This document shows, in pieces, positions 47,040 to 58,765 of a DNA stretch of 64,000 nt (position 1 is its first letter; the number at the start of each line of letters is the position of its first letter). Position numbers and translations under genes: made by a program. The stretch comes from Phocoena phocoena (lineage: Eukaryota > Chordata > Mammalia > Artiodactyla > Phocoenidae), in NCBI RefSeq assembly GCF_963924675.1, contig NC_089221.1, forward strand, positions 139,914,263-139,978,262. Direction: 5' to 3'. Under the pieces are notes generated by a model. The model searched no databases. It had not been told where the DNA came from and saw nothing but the letters and a program-made list of their open reading frames with translations.

Positions 47040-48980
47040 AGCTTAATAAGAATTGACACTAACCTTCATTGATCTCAGAAATACGGTTTCAATAGAAATG
47101 CTATCTTTGGACACATGATAAATAGAGATGAAAATAAATACATGGCTGAACACTCATTTATATCAATAATTATACATGTAGAAGAAGATCTTTTTCCCAT
47201 GGCTGTCAGTAAAGGAGACTGTTTTTATCTTTCTTTTGCTCAACATTATACATTCCAAAAAACAGAAAATTAGCAGAAGTTGTTGGAAATTGGAAGAGTG
47301 GGAAAGAGTTGCACAACGTATAGGGCGAATCCTTTGACTACTAAGTAAAAAAGTTGCCTACAAACTAAATCTACATCAAGATCCTAAAGCAATCTCGAAT
47401 ATCTAATTACTAGTCTGATAGATTTTTGTACATTTTCACTCACTCTCCAGTAAATTAGTTTGATAATATAGAAAAAGAGTTCCTTTAAGGTTACTATAGC
47501 TCTAACTGAATTTTCAGTCCCTTCCCCCTCACCACTGTAGGAAAGTGTACTGTTCATGGTGCTGAAACTACAAAGATGGATGACTAAACTTTCTGAAGGT
47601 CTAAACACAATCTCAGCTCTTCTTTTTGATGCATGACCACAGGACCATAAGTCTGTTGCTGGATTCATAATGAACCTCTCCCACTGGCTTAGTGAGATAA
47701 GGCACATTCTAATTATTTACTTTCAGGTTCTGAAATCACACTGAGCACAAACCAGCACAGAATCAAATCATGTTTTGACTGACCAATCTCTCAAGCAATA
47801 CTGAGTCATACTTTAGAGAAGGTGATATTTTGCAAGCACTGTTTAGATTTTCCATAATATGACAATAAGTAATTTTGATTGTTTTACAAAATTTGAATCT
47901 GTTTAGATTTAAATAAGAAAGTATTTCATCTCTGTATTAGGAAATATATGCTATACTCCTACTGTATGTGTGTGTGTGTGTGTGTTTTAATAAATTTGGT
48001 TCTACATAAAAGTAATGTGATGATTTCTTTTCACTTGCCTCCCTTGGATAATACGGTTTATTCTATATAAAGTCTCAAACGAAACTTGCAACATTACCTA
48101 ACAAACGGGAAATATAGATTATAAATGCATTATGGGAAGGTACAGGAAGCCAAATTTGCTAAGTATATTATTTCTGTGTGCCCTATCTAGGTTCTAAAAT
48201 GAGTTGGTTTCTGAAGTTGGAATCATTTCCAATTATTTCCAATGGTTAACATTACTATTATTCACCATAAAAGAAAAATAATCTTAGCTTCTTTTTTTGT
48301 TTATCTGTTACTTAGCTACTTTCTTATCATAGAGCTCTAAATTCAGTTAGCAAATGTCCTTTTGAGCTCTGGATGGAAATTATTTTGGCTGAGTTCCTTA
48401 AATCAGGACGATAAATAAGTACTTAAATGGATATGACTGTGCCTTTGAGTAAATGTCCTGGGAAAATTATTGTCTTTTAATTAATCTGCTTTCTCAGAAC
48501 AGGTAGCTAATTTTTTTAATTTGCATGAAACTTGGGACATTGTATATATTGTGTCATGCTCAGTTTAGACCACAGTATGTCAGATTAAAATCATATTCCT
48601 GTAAGAAGAGAAAGAAGTGAGAATTACCCAATATTTCAATAAAGTCTTCACAACAACCTAGACAGAGTTTGGGAACAGATGTTGGAATTCTCTGAAGATA
48701 ATACCCCAAACTTAACCACATTCTGTTCTTCATGTCCATGCTCTATGACCACCTGATAGGGGAAATTAATTGATTTAAATAATGTCTTAGTACTTTAGGA
48801 ACTCAATGAATTCTTTAGAACACAGTCACTTCTTTCTAATTTTCATCAATCTTCAAAAAATCCTGTGCTCCTTTAATAAATATCTAATCTCTTTTTCTAT
48901 TTTCTGCACTGTGTTGAGGCATTTGCAAAAGAAAAATAAACACAACTTACATCTCTATACTTCTCTATGGCTGGCAAAGG
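47040..48980. other. Repeat-poor island, 1.9 kb; (GT)n at 47966-47985
   Basis: No transposable element recognised. A block around 48.3-48.5 kb ('cctgggaaaattattgtctt', 'ttaattaatctgctttctca') has homeodomain-type TAAT cores and looks like candidate conserved non-coding DNA; that is inference only. Confidence 0.4.
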
Positions 48981-48984
48981 GTAT

Positions 48985-49140
48985 TTCACTACACTTCATT
49001 TAACCTGCATAATAATACAGTGAAGTAGCTCTCTGGAAAACAGACCCAAGGGAGGTTGCTACTCACCCAAGTTCATATAGACAATGACAGAATTGGGACT
49101 TCACCTGGGATTTCTGACTATAGGTCCAGCGTGTTTATAA
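48985..49140 (-). mobile_element. MIR SINE, antisense
   Basis: 'tttcactacacttcatttaa', 'caagttcatatagacaatga' and 'gggacttcacctgggatttc' follow the reverse MIR order. Confidence 0.75.
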
Positions 49141-49144
49141 TTGT

Positions 49145-50275
49145 TGTCGACCATGATGTCTGACCTAAAGAATATATGATTAATTGAAAACAAAATGCAA
49201 ACAAATATGGAAAAATTTAAGTACCACATTAAAGAGGCAAATCTAAATAATTTCGGGAATCTTTCTAAAAAATCTAAAAAAAAAAAAATTCTCTCATAAT
49301 TTTTACTGGGAGGGTTTCCCAGATGCTTTCATAAAGGAAAATCAAAGAAGCTTCTCTATGACTAAACAAACTAACTAAAATAATGTAAACCAGATGAGGT
49401 AGAAATAGTACTTTCCAACAGCAGTACACATTTAAAATATCATTCCCTATATTTCCATGTAGATGGCAATTCTACAGAAATACTCCATGTTTTGCTGTTT
49501 TATTCTTGATGATGCTTTGGAGTACTATACGGTGAATTATTATTTGCTGCCATAGACACTGAAATGGAAACTGGAAGTTAAATTTCCTAAACATTTCCAA
49601 ATGTGCAGATATTCCATATTTTGAAAGCAGTTCAACTAGTATTGGTCTACACCCTTTAGTTTGCTTTCTGATGTTAACATTTAATGAAAAAAATAATTCT
49701 TTAAAAATATGGGTCAGAAAAACTTATGCTGCACTTGATAATCCAATTAATTTGATATAATGAGGAAATGAAATCACTAGCTCATTTACTGCAGAGCATA
49801 TGGTAAGTACTTTACTACTTTTGGCCCACAGTCCACTAAAACTATTAAGAATTATAAAAACTGGACTGATATTATAGAAAGTTGTACATTGAATAACGCT
49901 GGTCCTTGCTGAGAAAGAAAGGGTGGGGAAAAAAAAACCCAGACATTGTTGCTGAGAGAGAAAAATAAAGCCCTTAGTGTGAAGGAACCTACATGTTATG
50001 TGACTTTTTAGTGACTCACAAAGAAATCAGAGCTAATAAGGAATTTTCTATGAAATGAGTGGGTTGGATAAGAAATCCATTCTAAAATTCATTTCAGCTC
50101 TTAAGAATGATGCTATTTTCAAAAGTCTGATTCTTTTATTATAAGAAATATCCTGATTGCAAGTAGCAAAACACATTTCAAACTAGCTTGAGCTACGTAA
50201 ATAAATAAGTTGATAAGGGGTGAGCCTAACTCAAAACTCAAAAATAGTTCGGAGAAAATATTGAGATTATAATAC
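49145..50275. other. No recognised feature
   Basis: AT-rich unique-looking DNA with an A12 run near 49277. No element or exon recognised. Confidence 0.35.
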
Positions 50276-50291
50276 AAAAGAGAGATGATGG

Positions 50292-50473
50292 GGAGAGGCC
50301 GCCTGCCGATGCAGGGGACACGGGTCCGTGCCCCGGTCCGGGAAGATCCCACATGCCGCAGAGCGGCTGGGCCCGTGAGCCATGGCCACTGAGCCTGCGC
50401 ATCCGGAGCCTGTGCTCCGCAACAGGAGAGGCTACAACAGAGAGGCCCGCGTACCACAAAAAAAAAAAAAAGA
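50292..50473 (+). mobile_element. 5'-truncated CHR-family SINE with TSD
   Basis: Begins at 'gagaggccgcctgccgatgc', lacking roughly the first 25 bases (the 'cttccctggtggcgcagtgg' head with most of the A box), but otherwise complete to 'gcgtaccac' and an A tail. The 12-bp TSD 'gagagatgatgg' is at 50280-50291 and 50474-50485, so the truncation happened at insertion. Confidence 0.9.
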
Positions 50474-50573
50474 GAGAGATGATGGTAACCTTGACTAGTA
50501 TCATCAGCAGAGATGGTTAGAAATGGAAAGGCACAAGAGAAATTTCTGATGGCAAAAACAACATTTTTTTTTT

Positions 50574-50760
50574 TTTTTTTTTTTTGCGGTACGCGGGCCT
50601 CTCACTGTTGTGGCTTCTCCCATTACAGAGCACAAGCTCCGGACGCACAGGCTCAGCGAGCCCGCTCCGCGGCACGTGGGATCCTCGCGGACCAGGTCAC
50701 GAACCCGTGTCCCCTGCATCGGCAGGCGGACTCTCAACCACTGCACCACCAGGGAAGCCC
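50574..50760 (-). mobile_element. CHR-family SINE, antisense, with internal deletion
   Basis: Plus-strand T tract, 'gcggtacgcgggcctctcac', ending 'caccagggaagccc'. About 20 bp of the body around the usual 'ccatggctcacggg' is missing ('ggctcagcgagcccgctccg'). The TSD is unclear. Confidence 0.93.
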
Positions 50761-51455
50761 ACCAGAACCTTTTGAATGATTGGATATTGAAGGTGAGGAT
50801 GAAAGAAATACCAAGGAAAGCTTGTTTTTGTTTTGCTGTTGTTTTGTTTGTATTAACAATTCCATAGAAGAATTCAGGGAAGTTTGGGACATGTTAAGTC
50901 TAAATACTTTTGCATAGCCTGGGGGAAAGTAAGATATAAAGTAGTGATATAGTTAAATCCACCATTTTTCCCTTTAGGATTTTTCCTTTGCAAATCAAAA
51001 AATATATTCCACCCAATGTCACAAAGGTCCCTTATGTTTTCTTCTGTTGGTTTTACAATTTTATTTTTTACATTTAAATCTTTAATCCACAGAGTGTATA
51101 AGCTGAAGGGAGAGTCAGGTTATACAATTTCTAAAATGATTTTCCCACAGATGAAGGATAACTATGTGCCATGAACTGATGATGATCTCACTTCTGGGAA
51201 CTTAAAAACAAAACATTTTTTTCAATAGAGGCATTAATAAATAATTATTAAAAATGGTCTATATTTACATGAGTAGGCTTAAACCATATCCCAGATAATT
51301 ACACATTGGTGTTGAAAAACGCCATGGAGATTATCTAGTAGTTCTACCTCTGGAATAAAGACTCAGAAGCTCAAAAAAATTAGTTAATAAACAGTATGTA
51401 AGCAGAGCTGAGACCAGGACCCTCTTTTCCCAGTACCCAAATGAGTTTTTCTTGC
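50761..51455. other. No recognised feature
   Basis: AT-rich. No repeat or exon recognised. Confidence 0.35.
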
Positions 51456-51459
51456 CCTC

Positions 51460-52265
51460 TTCCATTTATCGATTCATCAGCTGTTTACTCAGCATCTATT
51501 ATATGCAAGGCATGTGTTAGGTCCTATAGAGATGTCAAAAGGTCGGTCCCCATGGCCAAGATCCTTAAAATATATTGGCAGTACAATAGTATACGCAAAA
51601 TCTATACTACAAGAAAGCACATAAGGACCAAACAAGTGGTTAGACATAGCTTTTGAGTTCAAAAGAGAAAATAAGTCAAAGGTAGTATTTCTTTCCAGGC
51701 ACTTTGCTAAACGCTTTACAGGTCTTCTCTCATTTAATCCTTAAAATGCAACTCTATAAGATTATTATTAAACTCACTTTACAGATGAAGACATGCTGAG
51801 AGTTTTGGGTGATGTGCACAAGATAACATAGCTGTTAAATGTTCAAACCCAGGCAGTGACTCCAACTACTGTACACCACTGTTCACCTACAGTAGTGGGA
51901 AGGATGACAAAATTTCGGAAAGAATACGAGATTTGCCCTGGGTCATAAAGTATACATAGTATTTCCAGTCATGACAAAGAGAAGGAATATCATGGAGTGA
52001 GAGAACATATTGCAGGCATCAGGAAAAACATGATACTGCAGAGTTGGCAAAGTACATGAGTTCATGTAAAGCGGTATTAGAAAATTAAGATGGAAAGTTA
52101 GGAAGGGACCAAATAGTCAAAGAGTATGAGTACCAAGCTAAAGTGTTGGGCTTTATATTGTAGGCAATGGGAGATATTAAAACTTTCTGAGCACAGGAGT
52201 AGCAGACACAAAACAGACTTTTACTAAGATTAATCTGGCAGGAGTATGGAATTTAAAAAGAGCAG
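51460..52265 (-). mobile_element. L2 LINE 3' portion, antisense, containing a MIR
   Basis: Reverse L2 order: 'agcatctattatatgcaagg' at the left, then 'gggaccaaatagtcaaagag', 'ggctttatattgtaggcaat' and 'actaagattaatctggcagg' at the right. A MIR at 51690-51885 separates the halves. Confidence 0.8.
51690..51885 (-). mobile_element. MIR SINE, antisense, within L2
   Basis: 'ccaggcactttgctaaacgc', 'tctcatttaatccttaaaat', 'cactttacagatgaagacat' and 'caaacccaggcagtgactcc'. The L2 sequence continues on both sides. Confidence 0.85.
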
Positions 52266-52269
52266 AAAG

Positions 52270-53285
52270 ACCCAAAGAGGAATTGAAATATTTTGAAATC
52301 CAGGACAGCAGCCTACACTAGAAATAATAACCAGCCAGATTTGTTTACGGAGTCCTCACCACCAATAACAACACACCAGATTTGTTTCTTACCAGCTCTG
52401 AAAAAAGATGTCCTCACTTTCAATGTTTGTTTTTACTCACTGGCACCATTTTCAATTATAATCATGTTCAATAATGTTTTGAAAAATTGAAATGTTGATT
52501 CTTAATTACTCAAGGTTTTTGGTTTTGCTAGAGGATGAAATTATTGAAGATTGACTCCAGTTACCAAAGAGTCCCTAAGTAAAATAGAATAATTGGGATA
52601 TCTATATAAAATCTGACCTAGACTGCGTATGTTCCAAATGTTTCCCATTGTAAAGGACACCTCTATGCATAAATTGTTGAGAATTCAGCACATTACTTGT
52701 GAAAAAGGATATTATAATCAAGTTATAATTAAATTAAAAAAAATTTTTTTAATTATTCTTACATAAGAATTCTTAATGTCAAGAATCTAAGAACCTGTGT
52801 GTCTTCTTTTTAACAAGGCAGAAAATATGCAGTAAAAAGAAATGTTCCAAAAATGAGAGGACTAGAAAAGATAAACCTTTCTAAAGAGTCTCCCCCTCTG
52901 TTCAGAGAAATAGAAGGCCTATTCTGAGCATTTCTCCCCAAACTCTATTTTCAGTAACACTATATTAGAGGCTAGAAATTGGCCATGCTGGGAAAATATA
53001 CACCATGGAAATCAGAAAATACTACAAATGTGGGCTTTTTTCAGAGAATTTATTTGCCAACAAATTTGCCTATTTGTTGTCCCTAATCATATATGTTCCA
53101 AATATTTCCTATAGTTAAAAACCCCTACTCTTATAAAAATGTTTGAGGACTTGGAACTTGAAATAGAAATTTTAGAGAGACTTTTGAAATGAAAAATTTC
53201 ACATACTTTTGTTTTTTAGAGAAGTTTTCTAATATTTATAATTTTCCCTTTGTTATGGCATGGCTCAATAATGTTTTGCCACTAA
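52270..53285. other. No recognised feature
   Basis: AT-rich; an A8/T7 palindromic run lies at about 52733-52754. No element recognised. Confidence 0.35.
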
Positions 53286-53289
53286 GTAT

Positions 53290-53333
53290 TTTCCTTAAAT
53301 ATAATAGTCTATTTCCTTAAATAGAATAGTCTA
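53290..53333. repeat. 22-bp tandem duplication
   Basis: Two adjacent 22-base units beginning 'tttccttaaatakaatagtc' (53290-53311 and 53312-53333) differ at one position. They lie directly against the MER5-like element. Confidence 0.9.
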
Positions 53334-53336
53334 GTT

Positions 53337-53516
53337 CAGTTGTTCTCAAATATTAAAGTGCATCAGAATCATACAGAGAAATTAAAACACAAATTCCTGG
53401 TTTGAGAATTTCTGATTCTGTGGATTTGAATTGGGGCTCGAGAACTAGCATTTCTAACAAGTTCCAGAGTGATACCCATTTCCTGGTCGGGTACCACACT
53501 TTGAAAATTATTAGTC
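53337..53516 (+). mobile_element. MER5A-like hAT-Charlie element
   Basis: 'cagttgttctcaaatattaa', 'gcatcagaatcatacagaga', 'gagaatttctgattctgtgg', 'gcatttctaacaagttccag' and 'ggtaccacactttgaaaatt' follow the family order. No transposase. Confidence 0.8.
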
Positions 53517-53519
53517 TAG

Positions 53520-54145
53520 TGTAGTACATTTTATTACCAACTAGAAAACCATAAACAATTTCAAACATTTTTAACTTTCTGATAAAAAATCTTCTGAAAG
53601 GGAAAGGTCTACATTCTTATTTCATAATGCTTACCAGACATAATTTAATGTTTCTTTAATAAAGGATCTCTCTGGATCCCTCTAGGTCATTAAGTCATCA
53701 TTTGGACATCAGTTCTCATTCTTCAGAATTTTAGATAGAATAGATGATCAACATATATGCTACTGTGACCCCAGGATAGTGTCTCTGAGAGTTTTCCTTG
53801 GTAATCTGTAGTTAAAATTAAAGTTTTCCTATGATTTTCCTCTTTCCATAGGGGTAAAAACATTCTGCTATAATTGAAAGTTAAGATTATATTGTCTATA
53901 TTTTTTAAGGCAACAGTAGCATTTAAAAAGTATAAAAATCCCACACATGTGAAAACTGACACCAAAAATGGCAGTATTTCAAAATCTAGCCCTGGTTGAT
54001 CATTCTCTCTCAATCTCTCTTTCTCCACACACATACACACACACACCATTTCCAAATCTATTTCCATATTTATTATTGCCCCCTTAAGTTTGAGCAGTTA
54101 TCTACCTTTCCTGTAATTTAACTTTTCTTCCCCAAAGTAGAAATA
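53520..54145. other. Unidentified; (CA)n at 54026-54047
   Basis: One short CA repeat near the right side. A 114-codon minus frame (53723-54067) partly translates that repeat and has no motif. Confidence 0.4.
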
Positions 54146-54159
54146 TCTATTTCCTTCTT

Positions 54160-54368
54160 TTTTTTTTTTTTTTTTTGCGGGACGCGGACCTCTCACCGCT
54201 GCGGCCCCTGCCGTTGCGGAGCACAGGCTCCGGACACGCAGGCCCAGTGGCCATGGCTCACGGGCCCAGCCGCTCCGCGGCACGTGGGATCCTCCCAGAC
54301 CGGGGCACGAACCCATGTCCCCTGCATTGGCAGGCGGACTCTCAACCACTGCGCCACCAGGGAAGCCC
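54160..54368 (-). mobile_element. CHR-family SINE, antisense
   Basis: Plus-strand T tract, 'gcgggacgcggacctctcac', ending 'gccaccagggaagccc'. The perfect 14-bp TSD 'tctatttccttctt' is at 54146-54159 and 54369-54382, and the cut site TTCTT/AA fits L1 endonuclease. Confidence 0.97.
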
Positions 54369-54639
54369 TCTATTTCCTTCTTAAGGATGTTGTGTGAACC
54401 AAGTAACTAATGATGGTTGATGTTAAGCAATATTACTGACAATGTTCAAATATTCAAAGATACACTATAATAGAGAATCTTATTTTTAGCTGGAAACTGA
54501 AATACTTTGAAAAGCAAATAGGGAAGATAAAATAGCTAGTAAAATGTCAAGGGACTCTTTTAAATTATATACCAAGAGTTGTATAATAAAGGGAGCATTA
54601 TGCATACACCAAAGACTGTCTATTAGTTCATTTACTGAT

Positions 54640-55240
54640 ATATGCATTTGCTTGTTCCTTCATTAAACTAATATTTATTGAGTACCTACTATGTGTTGAG
54701 GACTATGCCTTGGGGATACAATACTGAAAATAAACAGACATGGAGCCTGCCCTCATGGATCTCAGAGTCCACCAGGGCATAGAGATATGAATGAAATAGG
54801 CATGTTAATGGATGTATCATTCTAAATTTAAATAATTTATCCAAAGTAAAGAAACAAAATGTTATCAGCGCATATAATGAAAAATGACTGATCTACATTT
54901 GGAAGTCAAGGAAATAGTCCACAAGGAAATGACAGTCTTGTTCTGAGAGCTGGAGGATTAACAGGAATTAACTAGGCAAAAAGAGAACAGCGTTCCAGAG
55001 GGAGGAAGCATCACACAGGTAGGTCCCTGGGCTAAGTGAGAGGATGCTTGAGTGTTGGAGGACAGGAACGAAGACAGCTTAGGCCTGGTCGTGGGAACAG
55101 AGTGGAGCAAGAGACTGAGAGCGAGTGAGCACATAGGATGGATAAATCATGGCAAGAACTCTACCATGGTAAGAATTTTAATGAACCTGAGAACAGTAGA
55201 AAGGCATAGGTGGGTTACAAGAAGTGAGGAGACATGAACA
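54640..55240 (-). mobile_element. L2 LINE 3' portion, antisense
   Basis: 'ctaatatttattgagtacct', 'actatgtgttgaggactatg', 'ggagcctgccctcatggatc' and 'gaacagcgttccagagggag' in reverse L2 order. It directly precedes the hAT-like copy. Confidence 0.85.
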
Positions 55241-55251
55241 GCTTTGCTTAA

Positions 55252-55407
55252 AAGATTGCTACTCTGGTTCCTTTGGATATATTGCATCAAATAAAATATA
55301 TTACAAAATTAATTTCACTTTATTTTACTCTTTTAATGTGTTTACTAGAAAATTTAAAATTTTATATGTGGCTTTCACATTTCTCGTGGACAGTGCTATT
55401 CTAGAAC
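55252..55407 (-). mobile_element. hAT-like DNA element, antisense partial copy
   Basis: Read on the minus strand it runs 'tagcactgtccacgagaaat', 'gaaagccacatataaaattt', 'tattttatttgatgcaatat', matching the 5' half of the element at 55826. The 3' half is absent. The two copies point away from each other. Confidence 0.75.
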
Positions 55408-55825
55408 TTTATTTTTCTCTACTGCTTTGAGCTAAGCATTGGAGAAAACCCAATTGGTGAGAAATCAGAACGCTCTTTCCTCTCAGATAAGCTTTCTGAC
55501 TACTACTAAACACTTAGACATTGCATATTAAAGATGATGACCAAAAATGAAGATGTTAAAATGCATAACCTCAAGGAACTTAACAAATCTGTGATAAAAA
55601 GCAAGGAACCCTATTTATTAGAACTTATAAGTTCTAGGCAATACATTTAACTTTTTCATTATGACATTTATGAACTCACTGAACAATACCCAGTAATGAT
55701 GTTTATACCAACGTAGGAATACTCATATCAAACCTGATTCTTAAATTGTGACTCACACAATATGAACTTAGACACATAATTCATACCCCATACTCGGATG
55801 CTTAGCCCAAATCAGTAGAAAAAAA

Positions 55826-56353
55826 GTTCTAGGACAGCACTGTCCATGAGAAATAGAACGAGAGCCACATATAAAATGTTGAAGTTTTCGGGCTTCCCTG
55901 GTGGCGCAGTGGTTGAGAGTCCGCCTGCCGATGCAGGGGACATGGGTTTGTGCCCCGGTCCGGGAAGATCCTCTATGCCGCGGAGCGGCTGGACCCATGA
56001 GCCATGGCCGCTGAGCCCGGAGCCTGTGCTCCACAACGGGAGAGGCCACAAGAGTGAGAGGCCTGCGTACCGAAAAAAAAATGTTTTCTAGTGGCCATAT
56101 TAAAAGAATTTTTTAAAAGTGAAATTACTTTAATATGTTTTATTTAACCCAATATATCCCAAGTCTCACCACTCCAATGTGCTGTCAATATAAAATTATT
56201 ACTGAGCTATTTTACGTTCCTTCTCTAGTACTGTCTTTGAAATCCAGTGTTTATTTTACTCTCAGAGCGCATCTCAATTCAGAGTTTTCACATGCCAAGT
56301 GCTCAACAGCCAAATGTGGCAGGTGGTTGCTGTAATGAACATCACAGTTCTAG
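55826..56353 (+). mobile_element. hAT-like non-autonomous DNA element with a nested SINE
   Basis: 'ggacagcactgtccatgaga', 'gagagccacatataaaatgt', [SINE], 'ctagtggccatattaaaaga', 'tttatttaacccaatatatc', 'tctttgaaatccagtgttta', 'gccaagtgctcaacagccaa', with a terminal region near 'catcacagttct'. Family name not certain. Confidence 0.75.
55890..56080 (+). mobile_element. CHR-family SINE nested in the hAT-like element
   Basis: 'gggcttccctggtggcgcag' to 'gcgtaccg' and a short A tail. About 10 bp of the body ('tgcgcgtc' region) is deleted. A TSD around 'aaaatgtt' is likely but obscured. Confidence 0.93.
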
Positions 56354-56354
56354 A

Positions 56355-56525
56355 GGGAAGTGATTTTAGAATCTTGTTCTGACTCCATCACTAAACAAGG
56401 TAACCTTGAAAATGTCACTTAAGTTCTAAGTTTCATTTTGTCATCTGTGAGATGGGCATAGTATCCATTGTATCTGCCTTGAGAAGTTACAAGAATAAAA
56501 TATTAAATTTTAAAGTAATTCAATA
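56355..56525 (+). mobile_element. MIR SINE
   Basis: 'cttgttctgactccatcact', 'gtttcattttgtcatctgtg' and 'agatgggcatagtatccatt' are the MIR core. Confidence 0.8.
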
Positions 56526-57540
56526 TATATTTCACATTATAAGGAATGACTCTGATCTTACTTTACTTCCATGATTTTTATCCCTCCTAAATTAATAATA
56601 AACACATAAGGCACTCAAAAGGATTACTGTTACTGTAACTACTACTACTACTATTATTACTATTATTTGTTCGTGGTTTTAAAAATATACACTATGTGAT
56701 GTTCAGTTTTCTCTAAGTGAAATTACAACTCACACAAATGTCCCTTATGAATGGAGTCATAAGCCAATATTTCAAAAAGAACATTCACAGGAATTTCAAT
56801 AAATTGGAAATACTTAATGATGCTCATGTGCAAATACTGGGCAGATAGATGACTTGCCGATGGGTACCATATGCATTTCCATTACCAGAAAATTGGAAAC
56901 AGCATAGATTATGAAGGAAATAACAAACAATAGCGCAGAATTTTAATTAATACTGAAACACTCTAAGTTTAAATCACGATGACATATAACAATGCTATGG
57001 CAGCAACTCTAGATTTCTATCTTTATATAACTGCTGAAAGGTAAGTGAAGGTGAATAAAGTGTTTGGCACTTAATTTTTTTACATATCTTAATGTTATCC
57101 ATTTGATACAGAAGACTTTGATTGCTTAGTTGATTATATGCAGCATAGCAAAGCATAATAAATGGGGTTTGACTCCTTTCCTACAGCTCGAGTTTGTCAC
57201 TGTAACTAGTATTTTGTGTGGTAAGGAGACCGGGTGTCCTGTCACTGATATTCTTGAACTCAGTTCCAAAATTCAAGTCCCTGTTACATACAAAGTACTC
57301 TGCTAAGATGGATATAACACCTCACCACAACTTTTTATATCTGTTACAAAGGTCAAAGTCATCTGAAGAAAATTAAGTTTTACAATGATTCACTGTGCTT
57401 TGAAAAAAAATGTTACTGCCTTTAAAATCCCCTCTGCAGTAGACTGATGGGTTGAATGTCCCCAATTACTTGCTTTTCTGTGCATCCATGCCTATTTTGC
57501 TACATGTCTTTGCAGTAATAATTACTAATGAGATTGAATC
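56526..57540. other. (TAC/TAT)n at 56639-56668, otherwise nothing recognised
   Basis: One trinucleotide repeat. The rest is AT-rich unique-looking DNA. Confidence 0.4.
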
Positions 57541-57544
57541 TATT

Positions 57545-58265
57545 CTCTCTTTTAACATATTTTTTGTGGTAAAATATACATAGCATAAAATCTACCATCA
57601 TAACCATTTTAAAGTGTACAGTTCAAAGACATTAAGTACATTCACACTGTGCAATTATCACCACCATCCACCTCCAGGACTTCTTCATCTTCGCAAACTG
57701 AAATTCTGTACCCATTAAACACTAATTCCCCATTCCTCTGTATCTCCAGCCCCTGGCAACTACCATTCTATTTTGTCTACACAAATTTGATAATTCTAGG
57801 AACCTCATATATGTGGAATCTAATAATATTTGTCCTTTTATGACATTTCACTTAGATTAATATCATAAAAGTTCATCCATTTTATAGCAGTCAAAATTTC
57901 CTTCCTTTTAGAATAATATTCCATTATGTGTGTGTGTATACCACATTTTGTGTATCCACTCATTTATCAGTAGACACTTGGCTTGCTTCCACTTTTGAGC
58001 TACTGTGAATAGTGTTGTTATGAACATGGGTATGAAAATATGTTTGGGGTCCTTTCTTCAATTCTTTTGGATACAGACCCAGATGTGGAATTTTACATTT
58101 AACCTTTTGGGGAATGACCATACCATTTTCCCCAGGGGATACACCATTTTACATTCCTGCCAGCTATGCTCACTTCCTTGCCAACACTTGTTATTTTCTT
58201 CCTTTCTGATTACAACGAAACTAATGAGTGTGAAATGGTATCTCATTGTGGTTTTGATTTGAATT
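57545..58265 (-). mobile_element. L1M 3' portion, antisense
   Basis: Plus-strand landmarks in reverse order: 'ttgtggtaaaatatacatag', 'gcaattatcaccaccatcca', 'cagcccctggcaactaccat', 'aatattccattatgtgtgtg', 'tttggatacagacccagatg', 'ggtatctcattgtggttttg'. Decayed frames at 58005-58262 and 58058-58246 are ORF2 residue. Confidence 0.9.
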
Positions 58266-58269
58266 TATT

Positions 58270-58765
58270 CCCTTACTCCTGAATCTGACTTTGGTACTAA
58301 CTTTGGTCAATGGAATATTAGCACAGCAACTCAATAATAATCTTAAAAAAAAATGCTTATGCCTTGTTCTCTGCCAATAACATGGGAAGAACAAGCTCAG
58401 GCTTGCCTGTTGGAAGAGGGGATATGAGGAACAAAGCTGAGTTGCTCAAGTCATCCCAGACAAGGCCATCCTAGATTAGGTAATAGGCAGCTGATCCTCA
58501 AACATGTGAGTGAGGCCAGCCAAGATGAGCAGAGCTACCCAGCCGACCTGCTCTGAGTGCAGAGACAGTGAGCCCAGCTGACATCAACCAAGCATAGCCA
58601 AATCAGCCAAACCCAGTTCAAATCAGAGAAACTCCACAGACTTGAGGCTAAATAAACTATTATCTTTGCTTTATTTTGTAGCCATATCTATATATACATA
58701 ATCTTTTGGGATAAACCAAAGAATAAATTATTGCATGAAACTCTATTGTTACATAATGAGTCAAG
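58270..58765 (+). mobile_element. MaLR-like LTR (family uncertain)
   Basis: 'tggtcaatggaatattagca', 'tgagttgctcaagtcatccc', 'agacaaggccatcctagatt', 'ccaagatgagcagagctacc', then 'gaggctaaataaactattat' with an AATAAA signal near the 3' end. The layout fits a mammalian LTR in sense orientation. Confidence 0.6.

Noticed and set aside
52733..52754. A8/T7 palindrome as a regulatory element
   Set aside because: Low-complexity AT symmetry is expected by chance in DNA this AT-rich.
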